The notes under the pieces were generated by a model. That model was not told where the DNA came from. It saw nothing but the letters and a program-made list of their open reading frames with translations, and did no database searches. Below, one piece after another: positions 1 to 7,823 of a stretch of DNA of 64,000 bases. A program made the translations under genes and the position numbers. The stretch's first letter is position 1. Each line of letters begins with the position of its first letter. This stretch comes from Myxococcales bacterium (GTDB lineage: Bacteria > Myxococcota_A > UBA9042), in contig CANLIC010000015.1 of NCBI GenBank assembly GCA_947491025.1, positions 31,231 through 95,230 on the forward strand, given 5' to 3'.

Positions 1-570
1 GAAGACCCACGTCGGCTTGCTGGGATCGCGGTAGAAGTTGTAGGGCGACCACTTGAGCCCGAGCTGCGCGTCGCCGAGTCCGGCGCGTTCCACGGAGTTG
101 TAGGGGACGGCCATGACCGCGTCGCGATCGTCGGGCGGAAGCAGCGTCGAGTTGCTCCGCGAGACACCCGGGGCGAAGGCGTGGCTCCACGCGTAACCGA
201 CCACCATTGGCAGCGAAAAGGAGAGCTCGACGTCGTGATAGATGCCGACGCGGCCGTCGATGTTCAGGGTCTGACGGCTCGAGCTGTACTCCAGCTCGCG
301 TGCGAAGACAGTGCGGCTCTGCGTCGGGCAGATCTGCGAACCGACCGCGTCGTTGGCGATGCAGCGCACCTCACGAGCGATGCCGGCGCTGCGCGCGTCG
401 TGTGCGAAACGCAGCCGCAGACTGAAGTCATAGGGGTTGCTGAAGGCGTCGTCGAAGGCGTCGAGGACGTCGGTGACCTCCGCCGCCCGCGCCATGTCCG
501 GCGTGAGCGCGACCATGAGCAACCAAAGCGGTCCCAGCCGGGCCGCAAGACCTCGCGCTGACCGCTGCAT
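1..570 (-). CDS. Outer-membrane beta-barrel protein, C-terminus beyond the window (partial)
   Basis: An open frame of 190 codons runs from an ATG at 570 down to base 1 without a stop, so the C-terminal part is missing. The N-terminus (about 30 residues, ending near DMARAA) is a classical signal peptide. What follows alternates polar and hydrophobic residues with many aromatic residues (FSLRLRFAHDAR, VGIYHDVELSFSLPMVVGYA, GDAQLGLKWSPYNF), as in transmembrane beta strands of exported barrels. The GLGDAQLGLKW stretch resembles porin-like 'Phenol_MetA_deg' type proteins, but that family assignment is inference. A purine-rich GAGAGG sits directly before the ATG. The next gene on this strand lies about 600 bp upstream, so this gene probably has its own promoter. 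Confidence 0.6.
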   Translation of the reverse strand, partial: MQRSARGLAARLGPLWLLMVALTPDMARAAEVTDVLDAFDDAFSNPYDFSLRLRFAHDARSAGIAREVRCIANDAVGSQICPTQSRTVFARELEYSSSRQTLNIDGRVGIYHDVELSFSLPMVVGYAWSHAFAPGVSRSNSTLLPPDDRDAVMAVPYNSVERAGLGDAQLGLKWSPYNFYRDPSKPTWVF

Positions 571-1170
571 CCTCTCAACCCGACCGGGCATCTGCCACCT
601 CGTCGCCAGCGGCGCATCGACCGGCGCGCACGGACCGCACACGACGGCGAAGACCTGTCGCGCAAGACCCGGGCGGAGGATAGCCAGGGTTGTCGCCTTC
701 GGCAACCGGCCCGCGTGACGCCGGTGAAGGCGGGGTCAAAGGTGGGCAGCATGGCCTCATGCAGCTGTGGCGGCGTGCCGCAGATTCGGCCCGCGCGTGC
801 CCGCGAATCACCTCTGCCCTATGGCGAGGCTGTGGTCAGGGTCTTGGCTGCAGCGACGCCACAGGCCTGGACATCGATGTCAGCCGCGCTGCGCGTCGAT
901 TCTCCCGGCCGCAGCGGGGCGGCGCTGGGGGGCCGATGGAACGTCGCAGGAGCGCCCGTGGAGTGCCGAGGGCCCCAGGTCGATGCCGCTGTTGCCGATC
1001 CGTGGCGCTTCGGTGGTCCATCGCGGTCACGTCACGCGCGCGTCGATGGGATGTCGACGGTGCGTCGGGGGCGCGGGCCCTGGCGCGGGCCCCGGACCTG
1101 AACCCATTGCTTGGATGGCGGGTTCAGATCCGGGACGCGCCGCATGGGGCAGGGCCCGTAGGCCGTTCGA
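571..1170. other. Intergenic stretch, 600 bp
   Basis: No reading frame here has a credible start, ribosome site and protein-like composition. The stretch separates the partial barrel gene from the stop of the Cys-rich lipoprotein gene. It holds one strong hairpin at 1091-1134. Nothing else is seen. Confidence 0.6.
1091..1134 (-). terminator. 15-bp hairpin downstream of the Cys-rich lipoprotein gene
   Basis: CCCGGACCTGAACCC (1091-1105) pairs with GGGTTCAGATCCGGG (1120-1134), 15 pairs with one G-T, around a 14-nt loop. It lies 37 bp beyond the stop of the minus-strand lipoprotein gene, where a terminator is expected. No clear U-tract follows, so intrinsic termination is an inference. Confidence 0.5.
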
Positions 1171-3213
1171 CTAGGGGCCGCAGACGAGCAGGATGTCCGG
1201 GCAGCAGTCGAAGTACTTGGTCTTGCAATCGTCGTCGCAGTAGCAGCTGTTGGCCGAGTCCTGGCCGCCGCAGTTGCCCTTGCAGCTGCCCGAGGTGGCC
1301 GTGGTGCAGATGCCATTCTGGCAGGTCGCGTTGCCGGTGCACGCCGGGCTGCACGTGCCGCCGCTGCTGCCCTTGCACACGCCCGCCTGGCAGGTCTGAC
1401 CCGAGGGGCACTGGCTGTTGCTGGTGCAGCCGCCGCCGCTGACCTTGCAGATGCCGGCCTGGCAGCTCGCGCCAGAGGGGCACTGGCTGGAGCTGGTGCA
1501 GGCGCCGCCGACCTTGCAGTCGACGGGGCAGGAGGAAGCCGTCTCACCGGCCTCGCAGGCGCCGTTGCCGCAGGCTGGCTGGCTGCTGCCGCAATTGGTC
1601 TCGGTGCACTGCGCGAGCGCGATCAGGGTGTTGAGGCCATTGCCCGCCTTGCTCGTGCAGCCCTGAATGCAGCTCTCGCTCTCGCCGCACTGGTTGGCGC
1701 AGATGAACGCCGCCCAGCAGCCGGTGTTCGCCTTGCAGGCGCTGAATTCCTTGCAGGCCTCCATGGCGCAGAGGACGGCCGACTTGGCCTCGGGGTTGCA
1801 GTCCATGGTGCAGTTCTCACCGGAGGCGCAGGAGAGGTCGCCACAGACCGCCGTGGTGCCAGTCATGCAAGCGCCATCGACACACTTCTTGCCGCTGCCG
1901 CACTGGCTATCTGAGGTGCAGGGGCAGTCCGCCGGGCAGTTGGCGAACGACTCGCCCGCCTCGCAGGTCTCGTTGCCGCACTTCGGGCCGGTGGTCTTGC
2001 AGTCGCTCGGGCAGGAGGCCGTGGTCTCACCCGCCTCGCAGACGCTGTTGCCGCACACCGTGGTCGGGGGCGCGCTGCACAGCTCATTCGCACAACCGAG
2101 CAGGGCCTGGCCCTTGGAGAGCGCGGCGCCGCCGGCCGCGGTCATGCAGCCGCTGATGCAGGCGTCGTCCTTGCCGCAGTTCAGGTAGCAGACGATCGCC
2201 TGGGCGCACTTCGCATCCGTATTGCAAGAGGCGTACTGGCTGCTGCACTTGCTGACGGTGCATGCCACGAACGCCTTGGTGCCTGCATCGCAGTCGAACG
2301 CGCAGTTGGTCTCGCCGCTCTGGCACTGGCCGTCGCCGCAGACGCCGCCAGCGGCCTTGCAGTCCTGCGGGCAGGTGGCCGTAGTCTCTGGGGACTCGCA
2401 CTTGGTGTCGCCGCAGACAGGGCCGGCGGCCTTGCAGTCGGATGCGCAGATGGCGTTGCTCTCAGGCGCCTCGCACTTGCCGTCACCGCAAGTCGGGCCC
2501 GCTGGCTTGCAGTCCTCTGGGCAGCTGGTGAGGTTCTCACCGGCCTGGCACTTGCCGTTGCCGCAGTCCGAGATGCAGTCGCTGGCCTTGCCGCAGGTGA
2601 CCACCGGGCCGCGCAACGGCAGAATGGTCTTGAAGTCTTCCTCGGTGATCGCCTCGACGCAGGCGTCCGCGCAGTCCTCCGTCTGGCAGGCTTTGACGCA
2701 GGCGATGATCTGGGCGCACTTGGGGTTGGCGAGGCAGCCTGCGAGGTGCGTGGCGCACTTCTGCTCGATGCAGGCGAATTCTTGGGCCGGGGTTTTGTCG
2801 GGGCCGCCGTCGGTGACGCCGCTCGAGGTGCCGCCGCCGTCGACGCCGCCGGTGGTGTCGGTGCCGCCGCCCGCCGGGATCACCTTGCAGATGGCGTTGA
2901 CCTTGCTCGCGGCCTGGCCCTGAACCGCCTCGGTGGCGCAGAACTCGTTGGCCGCGCACTCGCCGATCTTGGCCCAGGTCTGCTTGCCGGCGCCGTTGTC
3001 CTTGCACTCGACCTTGACCTTGCCACCGGCACCGCCACAGCCCTGGGCGTGGAACTGCGTGTTGCACGGCGAATCAGGCGCGCCACCGATGCCAGCCGCT
3101 GGGCCGCCACCGCCACCGCCGCCGCCGCCGCTGCCCACGCACGCTGCCAACAGCGCCACAAGCGCCACCGGAATTCCTTGCCGACACACGGCGTTCCACT
3201 TCGAGCTGCTCAT
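1171..3213 (-). CDS. Cys-rich lipoprotein with CGDGxC motifs and C-terminal somatomedin-B-like domain
   Basis: 680 residues. The start ATG at 3213 follows GGAGGACGGAG. The N-terminus has a short hydrophobic stretch and a lipobox ending at Cys25 (LLAAC), then a poly-Gly linker, so the protein should be lipid-anchored at the cell surface or periplasm. The body alternates two modules. One is a ~20-residue CGDGxCxxGExxxxCPxDC motif, present many times. The other is a ~65-residue helical-looking module of spaced Cys (CxxxxC, about six residues, C, about five, C), present three times. The last ~35 residues (SCKGNCGG...CYCDDDC...DCC...VC) have the eight-Cys spacing of a somatomedin-B domain. The function is unknown; disulfide-stabilised adhesion or surface binding is inference. 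It is a paralog of the upstream gene 3383-4822. Confidence 0.75.
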   Translation of the reverse strand: MSSSKWNAVCRQGIPVALVALLAACVGSGGGGGGGGGPAAGIGGAPDSPCNTQFHAQGCGGAGGKVKVECKDNGAGKQTWAKIGECAANEFCATEAVQGQAASKVNAICKVIPAGGGTDTTGGVDGGGTSSGVTDGGPDKTPAQEFACIEQKCATHLAGCLANPKCAQIIACVKACQTEDCADACVEAITEEDFKTILPLRGPVVTCGKASDCISDCGNGKCQAGENLTSCPEDCKPAGPTCGDGKCEAPESNAICASDCKAAGPVCGDTKCESPETTATCPQDCKAAGGVCGDGQCQSGETNCAFDCDAGTKAFVACTVSKCSSQYASCNTDAKCAQAIVCYLNCGKDDACISGCMTAAGGAALSKGQALLGCANELCSAPPTTVCGNSVCEAGETTASCPSDCKTTGPKCGNETCEAGESFANCPADCPCTSDSQCGSGKKCVDGACMTGTTAVCGDLSCASGENCTMDCNPEAKSAVLCAMEACKEFSACKANTGCWAAFICANQCGESESCIQGCTSKAGNGLNTLIALAQCTETNCGSSQPACGNGACEAGETASSCPVDCKVGGACTSSSQCPSGASCQAGICKVSGGGCTSNSQCPSGQTCQAGVCKGSSGGTCSPACTGNATCQNGICTTATSGSCKGNCGGQDSANSCYCDDDCKTKYFDCCPDILLVCGP

Positions 3214-3271
3214 CTCCGTCCTCCGGCGCCACGCTGGCGCACTGTCTGCCTATCGACCCTCTGCCTCGCCA

Positions 3272-3289
3272 ACGTCAGGGCCCTGACGT
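3272..3289. promoter_or_regulatory. Perfect 18-bp palindrome upstream of a Cys-rich lipoprotein gene
   Basis: ACGTCAGGGCCCTGACGT is a perfect palindrome with no spacer, about 59 bp upstream of the start at 3213 in the gap between two paralogous lipoprotein genes. Its size and position suit the operator of a dimeric regulator. No binding protein can be named. Confidence 0.4.
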
Positions 3290-3382
3290 CGATTCACCGG
3301 CATCCATTTTTCGGGGCACGCGCCTGCCCCGTTCAGCGTCGCGAGCCGATCGAGCGGCCTCCGCGACAGTGCACACACCCTT

Positions 3383-4822
3383 TCAAGGCGCACAAAAGTT
3401 GTCGTAGCAATCCGCCATCGCCTCGTAGTCCTTGATGCCGGTGCCGAAGCACTTCTGTGAACAGGTCTGGTCCTGCTTGCAGCCCTGGAGGCAGCCCAGC
3501 AGCGTGTTGCAGGATGGCGTTGACCCGCACTCCTGGAGCTCCGTCGCACAGTTGGCCTGCACGCACGGGCTGTCCTGGCAGCTGTTGGCGTTGGAACAGG
3601 AGTTGAGGGCGGCGTACAGGTAGGTGGCCAGGCACATGGTGTTGGCCTCGCAGACCGCGATCTCCGCGGCGCACTTCTGGCCGAAGCAGTCGTCGCTCGG
3701 GCAGTCGATGGGGCAGGTGGTCGCGGACTCTCCGGAATCGCACACGCCGTTGCCGCACTTGTTGCTGGACTTGCAGTCGACGGGGCAACTGGTCGACGTC
3801 TCTCCGGCGTCGCAGACCTTATTGCCACACTTGTTGGCAGACTTGCAGTCGGCAGGGCAGCTGCTTGGCGTTTCGCCAGCGTCGCAGACGCCGTTGCCGC
3901 ACTTGTTGGGTAGGCCACAGTCCTGCGGGCAGTTGTTGCTGCTCTCGCCGCTCTCGCAGCTGCCGTTGCCACACTCGGCGGGCGGCTTGCAGTCAGCGGG
4001 GCAGGACCCCTGCGACTCGCCTGCCTCGCAGACGCCGTTGCCGCACTTGGCCGCTGCCTTGCAGTCCAGCGGGCAGCTTGTCGCCGTCTCGGTGCCATTG
4101 CAGGTGCCATCGCCGCACACAGGGCCTTGCTTGCAGTCCTGCGGGCAGGTCATCGGGCTCTCTCCGCCGGTGCACACGCCGTCGCCGCAGCTCGGCTGCG
4201 TGTCGCCAGCGCATTGCTGTTCTGTGCCGCACAGGTAGAGGTTCATGAGCGGGTTCTTGCCCTCGTCAGGTGTGCCCTCGAAGCAAGTCTGTTCGCACTG
4301 CTTGAGGCCGGCGCAGGTGTCGATGCAATTCGCGGCACCGACGCAAGCGGCCGAGGCGCTGCATGCCGACCACTGGCTCTGACACTTGGTGAAGACGCAC
4401 TTTTTCCACGCGCCACCTTGCAGCGGGCAGTCGCCGGGGCAGGTCGCTGGGGTCTCGCCGCCGTTGCAGACGAAGTCGCCGCAGAAGGGGCCGCCGGCCT
4501 TGCAGTCTTGCGGACAGGCCGCCTGGCTCTCCGTGGCCTGGCATACACCATCGCCGCAGATCGCGCCGGTGGTCTCTGAGCCGCCGCCCTGGGTGTCGTT
4601 GCCGGTCTGGCCGCCGCCGCCCTGGGTGTCGTTGCCGGTCTGGCCGCCGCCGCCCTGGCTGTCGTCACCGCCGACCGTGTCGCCCGTGGCGCCGCCGTCG
4701 GTGAACCCGACAAAGCCGCCGCCGCCGCCAGCGCCCACGCACGCCGACAGGGCTACCAGCGCGAAGCTGGCGAAAACGGCGCGCGCCATGTGCTGCACAT
4801 GGGCGGGGCCGGATTGGGCCAT
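3383..4822 (-). CDS. Cys-rich lipoprotein with tandem CGNGVC repeats
   Basis: 479 residues. The ATG at 4822 was chosen over an in-frame upstream ATG because GAGGAG lies just before it and a lipoprotein signal (SFALVALSAC) follows. A Gly-rich linker and a GG(N/Q)TGNDTQG repeat separate the anchor from the body. The body holds about ten CGNGVCxxGExxxxCPxDC repeats, several almost identical (NKCGNGVCDAGET). They are flanked by ~65-residue multi-Cys modules, one before and two after the repeats. The protein lacks the somatomedin-B tail of its paralog at 1171-3213. It is probably an exported, disulfide-rich surface lipoprotein of unknown role. The gene is divergent from 5088, sharing a 265-bp upstream region. 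Confidence 0.75.
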   Translation of the reverse strand: MAQSGPAHVQHMARAVFASFALVALSACVGAGGGGGFVGFTDGGATGDTVGGDDSQGGGGQTGNDTQGGGGQTGNDTQGGGSETTGAICGDGVCQATESQAACPQDCKAGGPFCGDFVCNGGETPATCPGDCPLQGGAWKKCVFTKCQSQWSACSASAACVGAANCIDTCAGLKQCEQTCFEGTPDEGKNPLMNLYLCGTEQQCAGDTQPSCGDGVCTGGESPMTCPQDCKQGPVCGDGTCNGTETATSCPLDCKAAAKCGNGVCEAGESQGSCPADCKPPAECGNGSCESGESSNNCPQDCGLPNKCGNGVCDAGETPSSCPADCKSANKCGNKVCDAGETSTSCPVDCKSSNKCGNGVCDSGESATTCPIDCPSDDCFGQKCAAEIAVCEANTMCLATYLYAALNSCSNANSCQDSPCVQANCATELQECGSTPSCNTLLGCLQGCKQDQTCSQKCFGTGIKDYEAMADCYDNFCAP

Positions 4823-5087
4823 GGCGAGCTCCTCTACCAGGGACGTGCGCGAGGGACGGCAAGGGGACGATGCCGCGGGATGAGCTGGATCCGGCCGGTG
4901 AAGCCCGGCGCGCGAGGCCGAGTACGGTAGCAGATTCGCACGCCCTGGCAACGACAATTCGAGTCCCTGACGTGCCTCATCTCCGGTGCGCCCGTCCCTC
5001 GCCATGGGCCGCGCGGTGGCGGTGGGTGACAAGGTGCGCTACCGTTGAGCGGTGGCGCGACCGGCTGCGCGCCTATGGAGCAGAGGC

Positions 5088-5876
5088 ATGAAGACGCGCC
5101 AGCCAGAGGACACCGCGATCGCGCCGCCCTCAGATTTTCGCACGTCCGCCTTCGCCGCCGCGGTCGGTTTCGAAAGGCACCGGCGCTGGGCACGCTTGCT
5201 TCTGGCCATGGGGTTCCTTTCGACCGCCCTGGCTTGTGGCGCCGAGAAGGTGCAGCAGGGCTCGAGCGACAGCGTGGTCGCCGACACCGACACCAAGGGC
5301 GGCGCCGGAAAAGACACCGTCGACGAAGACGTTGCCAAGCCCTCGTGCCTGGGCATCGCTGCCGAAGCGCGTGCGCTCTTTCAGCAATACGACGACCAGT
5401 GCGCGTTCTTGGCCGATTGCCCAGGCAGCGGCCAGTGCTACTGCGGCAAGGCCTGTACCGCTGCGGGCAAGGCCCCGGAGTGCCACGCCGCGATCTGCCA
5501 AGACGTCGACACGACCTGTAGCTGCGGCAGCGGCTGCAAACTCGATGGTAGCGTGCGAATCTGCCCGAAGTTCATGTGCGACAAGGTCGGAGATGTGCCC
5601 GGCTGCGTGGCCCAGGACGACTGCGTCTTCGTCGCAGAGGACCACGACAGCAAGTGCACCTGCACCTCGATGTCCGAAACCGAGCCCAACTGCTACTGCG
5701 GCACCGTCTGCAGCGCTGACAAGCCGCTGTGCGCTGCGACCAAGTGCAAGGGCAAGTCGCCCGACCAGTGCATCATCGTGCCCGGCAAGAAGTGGACTGT
5801 GCCGTATTGCGCTCGCTGCGGCCTCTTCACCGGCGTGCCGCGCTGCTTCTTGGTCATCAACCCGGTGACCGAGTGA
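5088..5876 (+). CDS. Cys-rich lipoprotein coupled to the fluoride-channel gene
   Basis: 262 residues. The ATG at 5088 follows GGAGCAGAGGC. The signal region is long, with a charged n-region of about 35 residues, then LLLAMGFLSTALAC as hydrophobic core and lipobox; a start nearer the core, ATG at 5208, cannot be excluded. The mature part carries about 30 Cys in motifs such as CYCGKAC, CSCGSGC, CTCTSM and CYCGTVC, a third kind of Cys module distinct from the CGDGxC and CTDC repeats elsewhere in the window. No known enzyme motif is seen. The stop codon overlaps the GTG start of the crcB-like gene (GTGA), so the two are translationally coupled. Confidence 0.7.
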   Translation: MKTRQPEDTAIAPPSDFRTSAFAAAVGFERHRRWARLLLAMGFLSTALACGAEKVQQGSSDSVVADTDTKGGAGKDTVDEDVAKPSCLGIAAEARALFQQYDDQCAFLADCPGSGQCYCGKACTAAGKAPECHAAICQDVDTTCSCGSGCKLDGSVRICPKFMCDKVGDVPGCVAQDDCVFVAEDHDSKCTCTSMSETEPNCYCGTVCSADKPLCAATKCKGKSPDQCIIVPGKKWTVPYCARCGLFTGVPRCFLVINPVTE

Positions 5877-6343
5877 GCCTGCCGGCAGGGCCCGTCCTCG
5901 CCGCCGTGGCGCCGCTGGCGACGAGCGACTCGAGCGGTGGACTTGCTGCGTTGGCGGTTTTCGTCGGCAGCGGCGTCGGCGGGCTGCTCCGATACGCGGT
6001 CGGTCTCGCCGGCCGCCGGGCGCTCATCAACCTTGGGCCGTTGGGGGCTGCGACCACCGGCACGCTGTTCGTCAACGTCGCCGGCTCGGCCCTGCTGATG
6101 CTGCTGATCGCCTTCGCCGAGCGGCGCGGCGGCTTCTCCAGCGAGGCCACGCGCTTGCTGTGGACGACTGGCGCGATGGGCGGTTTTACGACCTATTCCG
6201 CGTTCAATGCCGAGGTCTTGGCGCTCTCTGGGGCTGGCCGACACGGAGCCGCTTGTGCCTACCTGGCCATGACGGTCATCGGCTGCGCCGTCGGCGGCTG
6301 GCTAGGTGGCCGCTTCGGCGGTTGGCTGGGCGCCTCGTACTAG
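5873..6343 (+). CDS. crcB: Fluoride ion channel, CrcB/Fluc family
   Basis: 156 residues from the GTG at 5873, which overlaps the previous stop in GTGA. Fluc proteins are small four-helix inner-membrane channels that form antiparallel dimers and export fluoride. Family marks are visible: GSGVGGLLRY near the first helix, GTLFVNVAGSALLMLL with the conserved Asn of helix two, GAMGGFTTYSAF matching the GxxGGxTTFSTF signature, and a Gly-rich last helix. The N-terminus is about 25 residues longer than usual for the family, perhaps because the coupled start adds a non-essential leader. No fluoride riboswitch can be expected directly upstream, since the gene begins inside its neighbour. Confidence 0.85.
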   Translation: MSLPAGPVLAAVAPLATSDSSGGLAALAVFVGSGVGGLLRYAVGLAGRRALINLGPLGAATTGTLFVNVAGSALLMLLIAFAERRGGFSSEATRLLWTTGAMGGFTTYSAFNAEVLALSGAGRHGAACAYLAMTVIGCAVGGWLGGRFGGWLGASY

Positions 6344-6458
6344 CGCCCACACGCGATTGGCACCCGCTGCGAGCGCGCCGCGCCCAGCGCCATGCCACGA
6401 TTCGATTCTGCTGGCTTTGGGTTCAGACTTGAAAGGGCGCTGCGATTCCCATGCGTTT

Positions 6459-6485
6459 GCGCCCAGCCCTGCTCGCTGGGGGCGC
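6459..6485. terminator. Hairpin between convergent genes
   Basis: GCGCCC-AGC (6459-6467) pairs with GCT-GG-GGGCGC (6475-6485) with a two-base bulge and a 7-nt loop. It lies between the stops of crcB and the convergent AgmX-domain gene and could serve either. There is no U-tract. Confidence 0.3.
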
Positions 6486-6520
6486 CGCCTGAGCGCGATG
6501 CGACTGGCCTGAAGTTGGGA

Positions 6521-7234
6521 CTAGGGCTGAACCGGGCGCTCGCCATCCGTCGGACGGGCCGGGGCCGCCGCGCCGCGCTCTGCTTCATACTTGCGGTGGT
6601 TGTCCACGTCCTCGGGCGACAGCCACAGCGTGAAGGTGAAGGTGCCGTCGATCTGGCCGGCGTCGGTCTTGAACTTGGTCTCGTCGATCGCGCTGCGGAC
6701 GCAGGTCAGGTACTTGGGGTCGGTGAATTGCGTCTCTTTCAGGAAGAGCTCGCCGGTGCCGGCCTGGCCGTCGTCGTTGCGCCGCACCTTCATCTTCATG
6801 AGCATGCGCCCCTGGGCTTGGGGCGCGCGATCGCGGAGCTCGCTGTAGCAGCCGCGGATCTTCGGAAACACGGCGCGAATCGCCATCTCGGCATCGACTT
6901 GCTGGATGGTGCCCTCCAGCTCGACCTCGCTGTGCGGCTTGACCGGGGCCTCATTGGCCGGCAGCGGCTGCAGGCCGAGGCTGGGGAGCTGGCCTGGCAG
7001 CTTGAGCTCGGCCTGCGCCTGCTCGTCCGACGCGCCGCCCTCGTTCTGCTCGCGGCCGACTTTGCCCTTGCCTCCCGCACCGGCCGCCTCGCCGCCCTCC
7101 GTCCCTTGGCCCGCTGCGGCCGCACCGGCGGTAACGCCAGCGACGTCGCTCGGATCTCCCGAGAGGCTGTAGAGCAAGAAGGCCACGGTTGCCACGACGA
7201 TCACCGCCAAGGCGATCACACCACCGTTCTTCAT
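6521..7234 (-). CDS. AgmX/PglI C-terminal-domain envelope protein
   Basis: 237 residues. One N-terminal membrane helix (VIALAVIVVATVAFLLYSL) is followed by a Gly/Ala/Glu low-complexity region to about residue 95 and then a folded domain. That domain has the AgmX/PglI C-terminal (TonB-C-like) pattern: VFPKIRGCYSELRDR, GRMLMKMKVRRNDDG, and YLTCVRSAIDETKF near the end. The Cys pair in RGCY and LTCV is typical of the family and may form a disulfide. In myxobacteria such proteins are tied to gliding motility and envelope machinery; a specific partner is not visible here. The gene lies 93 bp downstream of trxA on the same strand and may be co-transcribed. Confidence 0.75.
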   Translation of the reverse strand: MKNGGVIALAVIVVATVAFLLYSLSGDPSDVAGVTAGAAAAGQGTEGGEAAGAGGKGKVGREQNEGGASDEQAQAELKLPGQLPSLGLQPLPANEAPVKPHSEVELEGTIQQVDAEMAIRAVFPKIRGCYSELRDRAPQAQGRMLMKMKVRRNDDGQAGTGELFLKETQFTDPKYLTCVRSAIDETKFKTDAGQIDGTFTFTLWLSPEDVDNHRKYEAERGAAAPARPTDGERPVQP

Positions 7235-7327
7235 CGAGAATCCCCTCCCCGCGCATCAGGGCAGCGCGGACCCGAACCTACTGCGCGCATCGAGCCTGGG
7301 CGCGGCGGCGTTGGCGACCTCGGCCGC

Positions 7328-7660
7328 TCAGCCAAGGTGCTTGTCGAGCAGCGCGACGAGCTGCGGCTTCGGGCGGGCGCCGAGCACCGACTCGACCGGC
7401 TTGCCGTCCTTGAAGACGATGAGCGTCGGGATCGAGGCGATGCCAAATTGCTGCGCCAGCGCCTGCTCGGTATCGACGTCGATCTTGCCAACCTTGGCAC
7501 GCCCCGCGTACTCGACGCCCAGCGACTCCACGATCGGGCCCACGGCCCGACACGGACCACACCAGGTGGCCCAGAAATCAATGAGGACGGGCACTTTTGA
7601 GTCCAGGACCTCGGACTTGAAGTTGCCTTGAGTGATCGTGAGCACGTTTGCAGAGGCCAT
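7328..7660 (-). CDS. trxA: Thioredoxin
   Basis: 110 residues, the normal size for a cytoplasmic thioredoxin. The ATG at 7660 follows AAGGAGT and begins MASANVLTITQGNF; an in-frame upstream start would add an unlikely basic leader. The active site is FWATWCGPCRA with Cys34 and Cys37. The buried Asp (VLIDFW) and the cis-Pro loop (ASIPTLIVFKDG) are intact. It reduces protein disulfides using thioredoxin reductase. Its position next to genes for exported Cys-rich proteins is notable, but thioredoxin itself lacks a signal peptide and acts in the cytoplasm. Confidence 0.95.
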   Translation of the reverse strand: MASANVLTITQGNFKSEVLDSKVPVLIDFWATWCGPCRAVGPIVESLGVEYAGRAKVGKIDVDTEQALAQQFGIASIPTLIVFKDGKPVESVLGARPKPQLVALLDKHLG

Positions 7661-7823
7661 CGCGGTGACTCCTTGCCCGGGCGCCGTCTTCGGGCGAACC
7701 CCGCCGTGACGACAGGGGTTGGGGAAGATAGGGTCGCGCGCGTCGACGCGCAAGCCCAGCCCCCGGACCGGGCTTGGCGCAGCCCGGAGTCGTGCCCCGG
7801 ACCGCCTCCGCCTTCAAGCCTCG

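Noticed and set aside
1120..1134. tRNA T-arm-like sequence GGTTCAGATCC
   Set aside because: It pairs perfectly with an upstream segment as one long hairpin and lacks the invariant A58 and any other tRNA arms.
3312..3331. Hairpin CGGGGCA...TGCCCCG as a terminator
   Set aside because: On the minus strand it is followed by A residues, not U, and it stands between two same-strand genes; function unclear.
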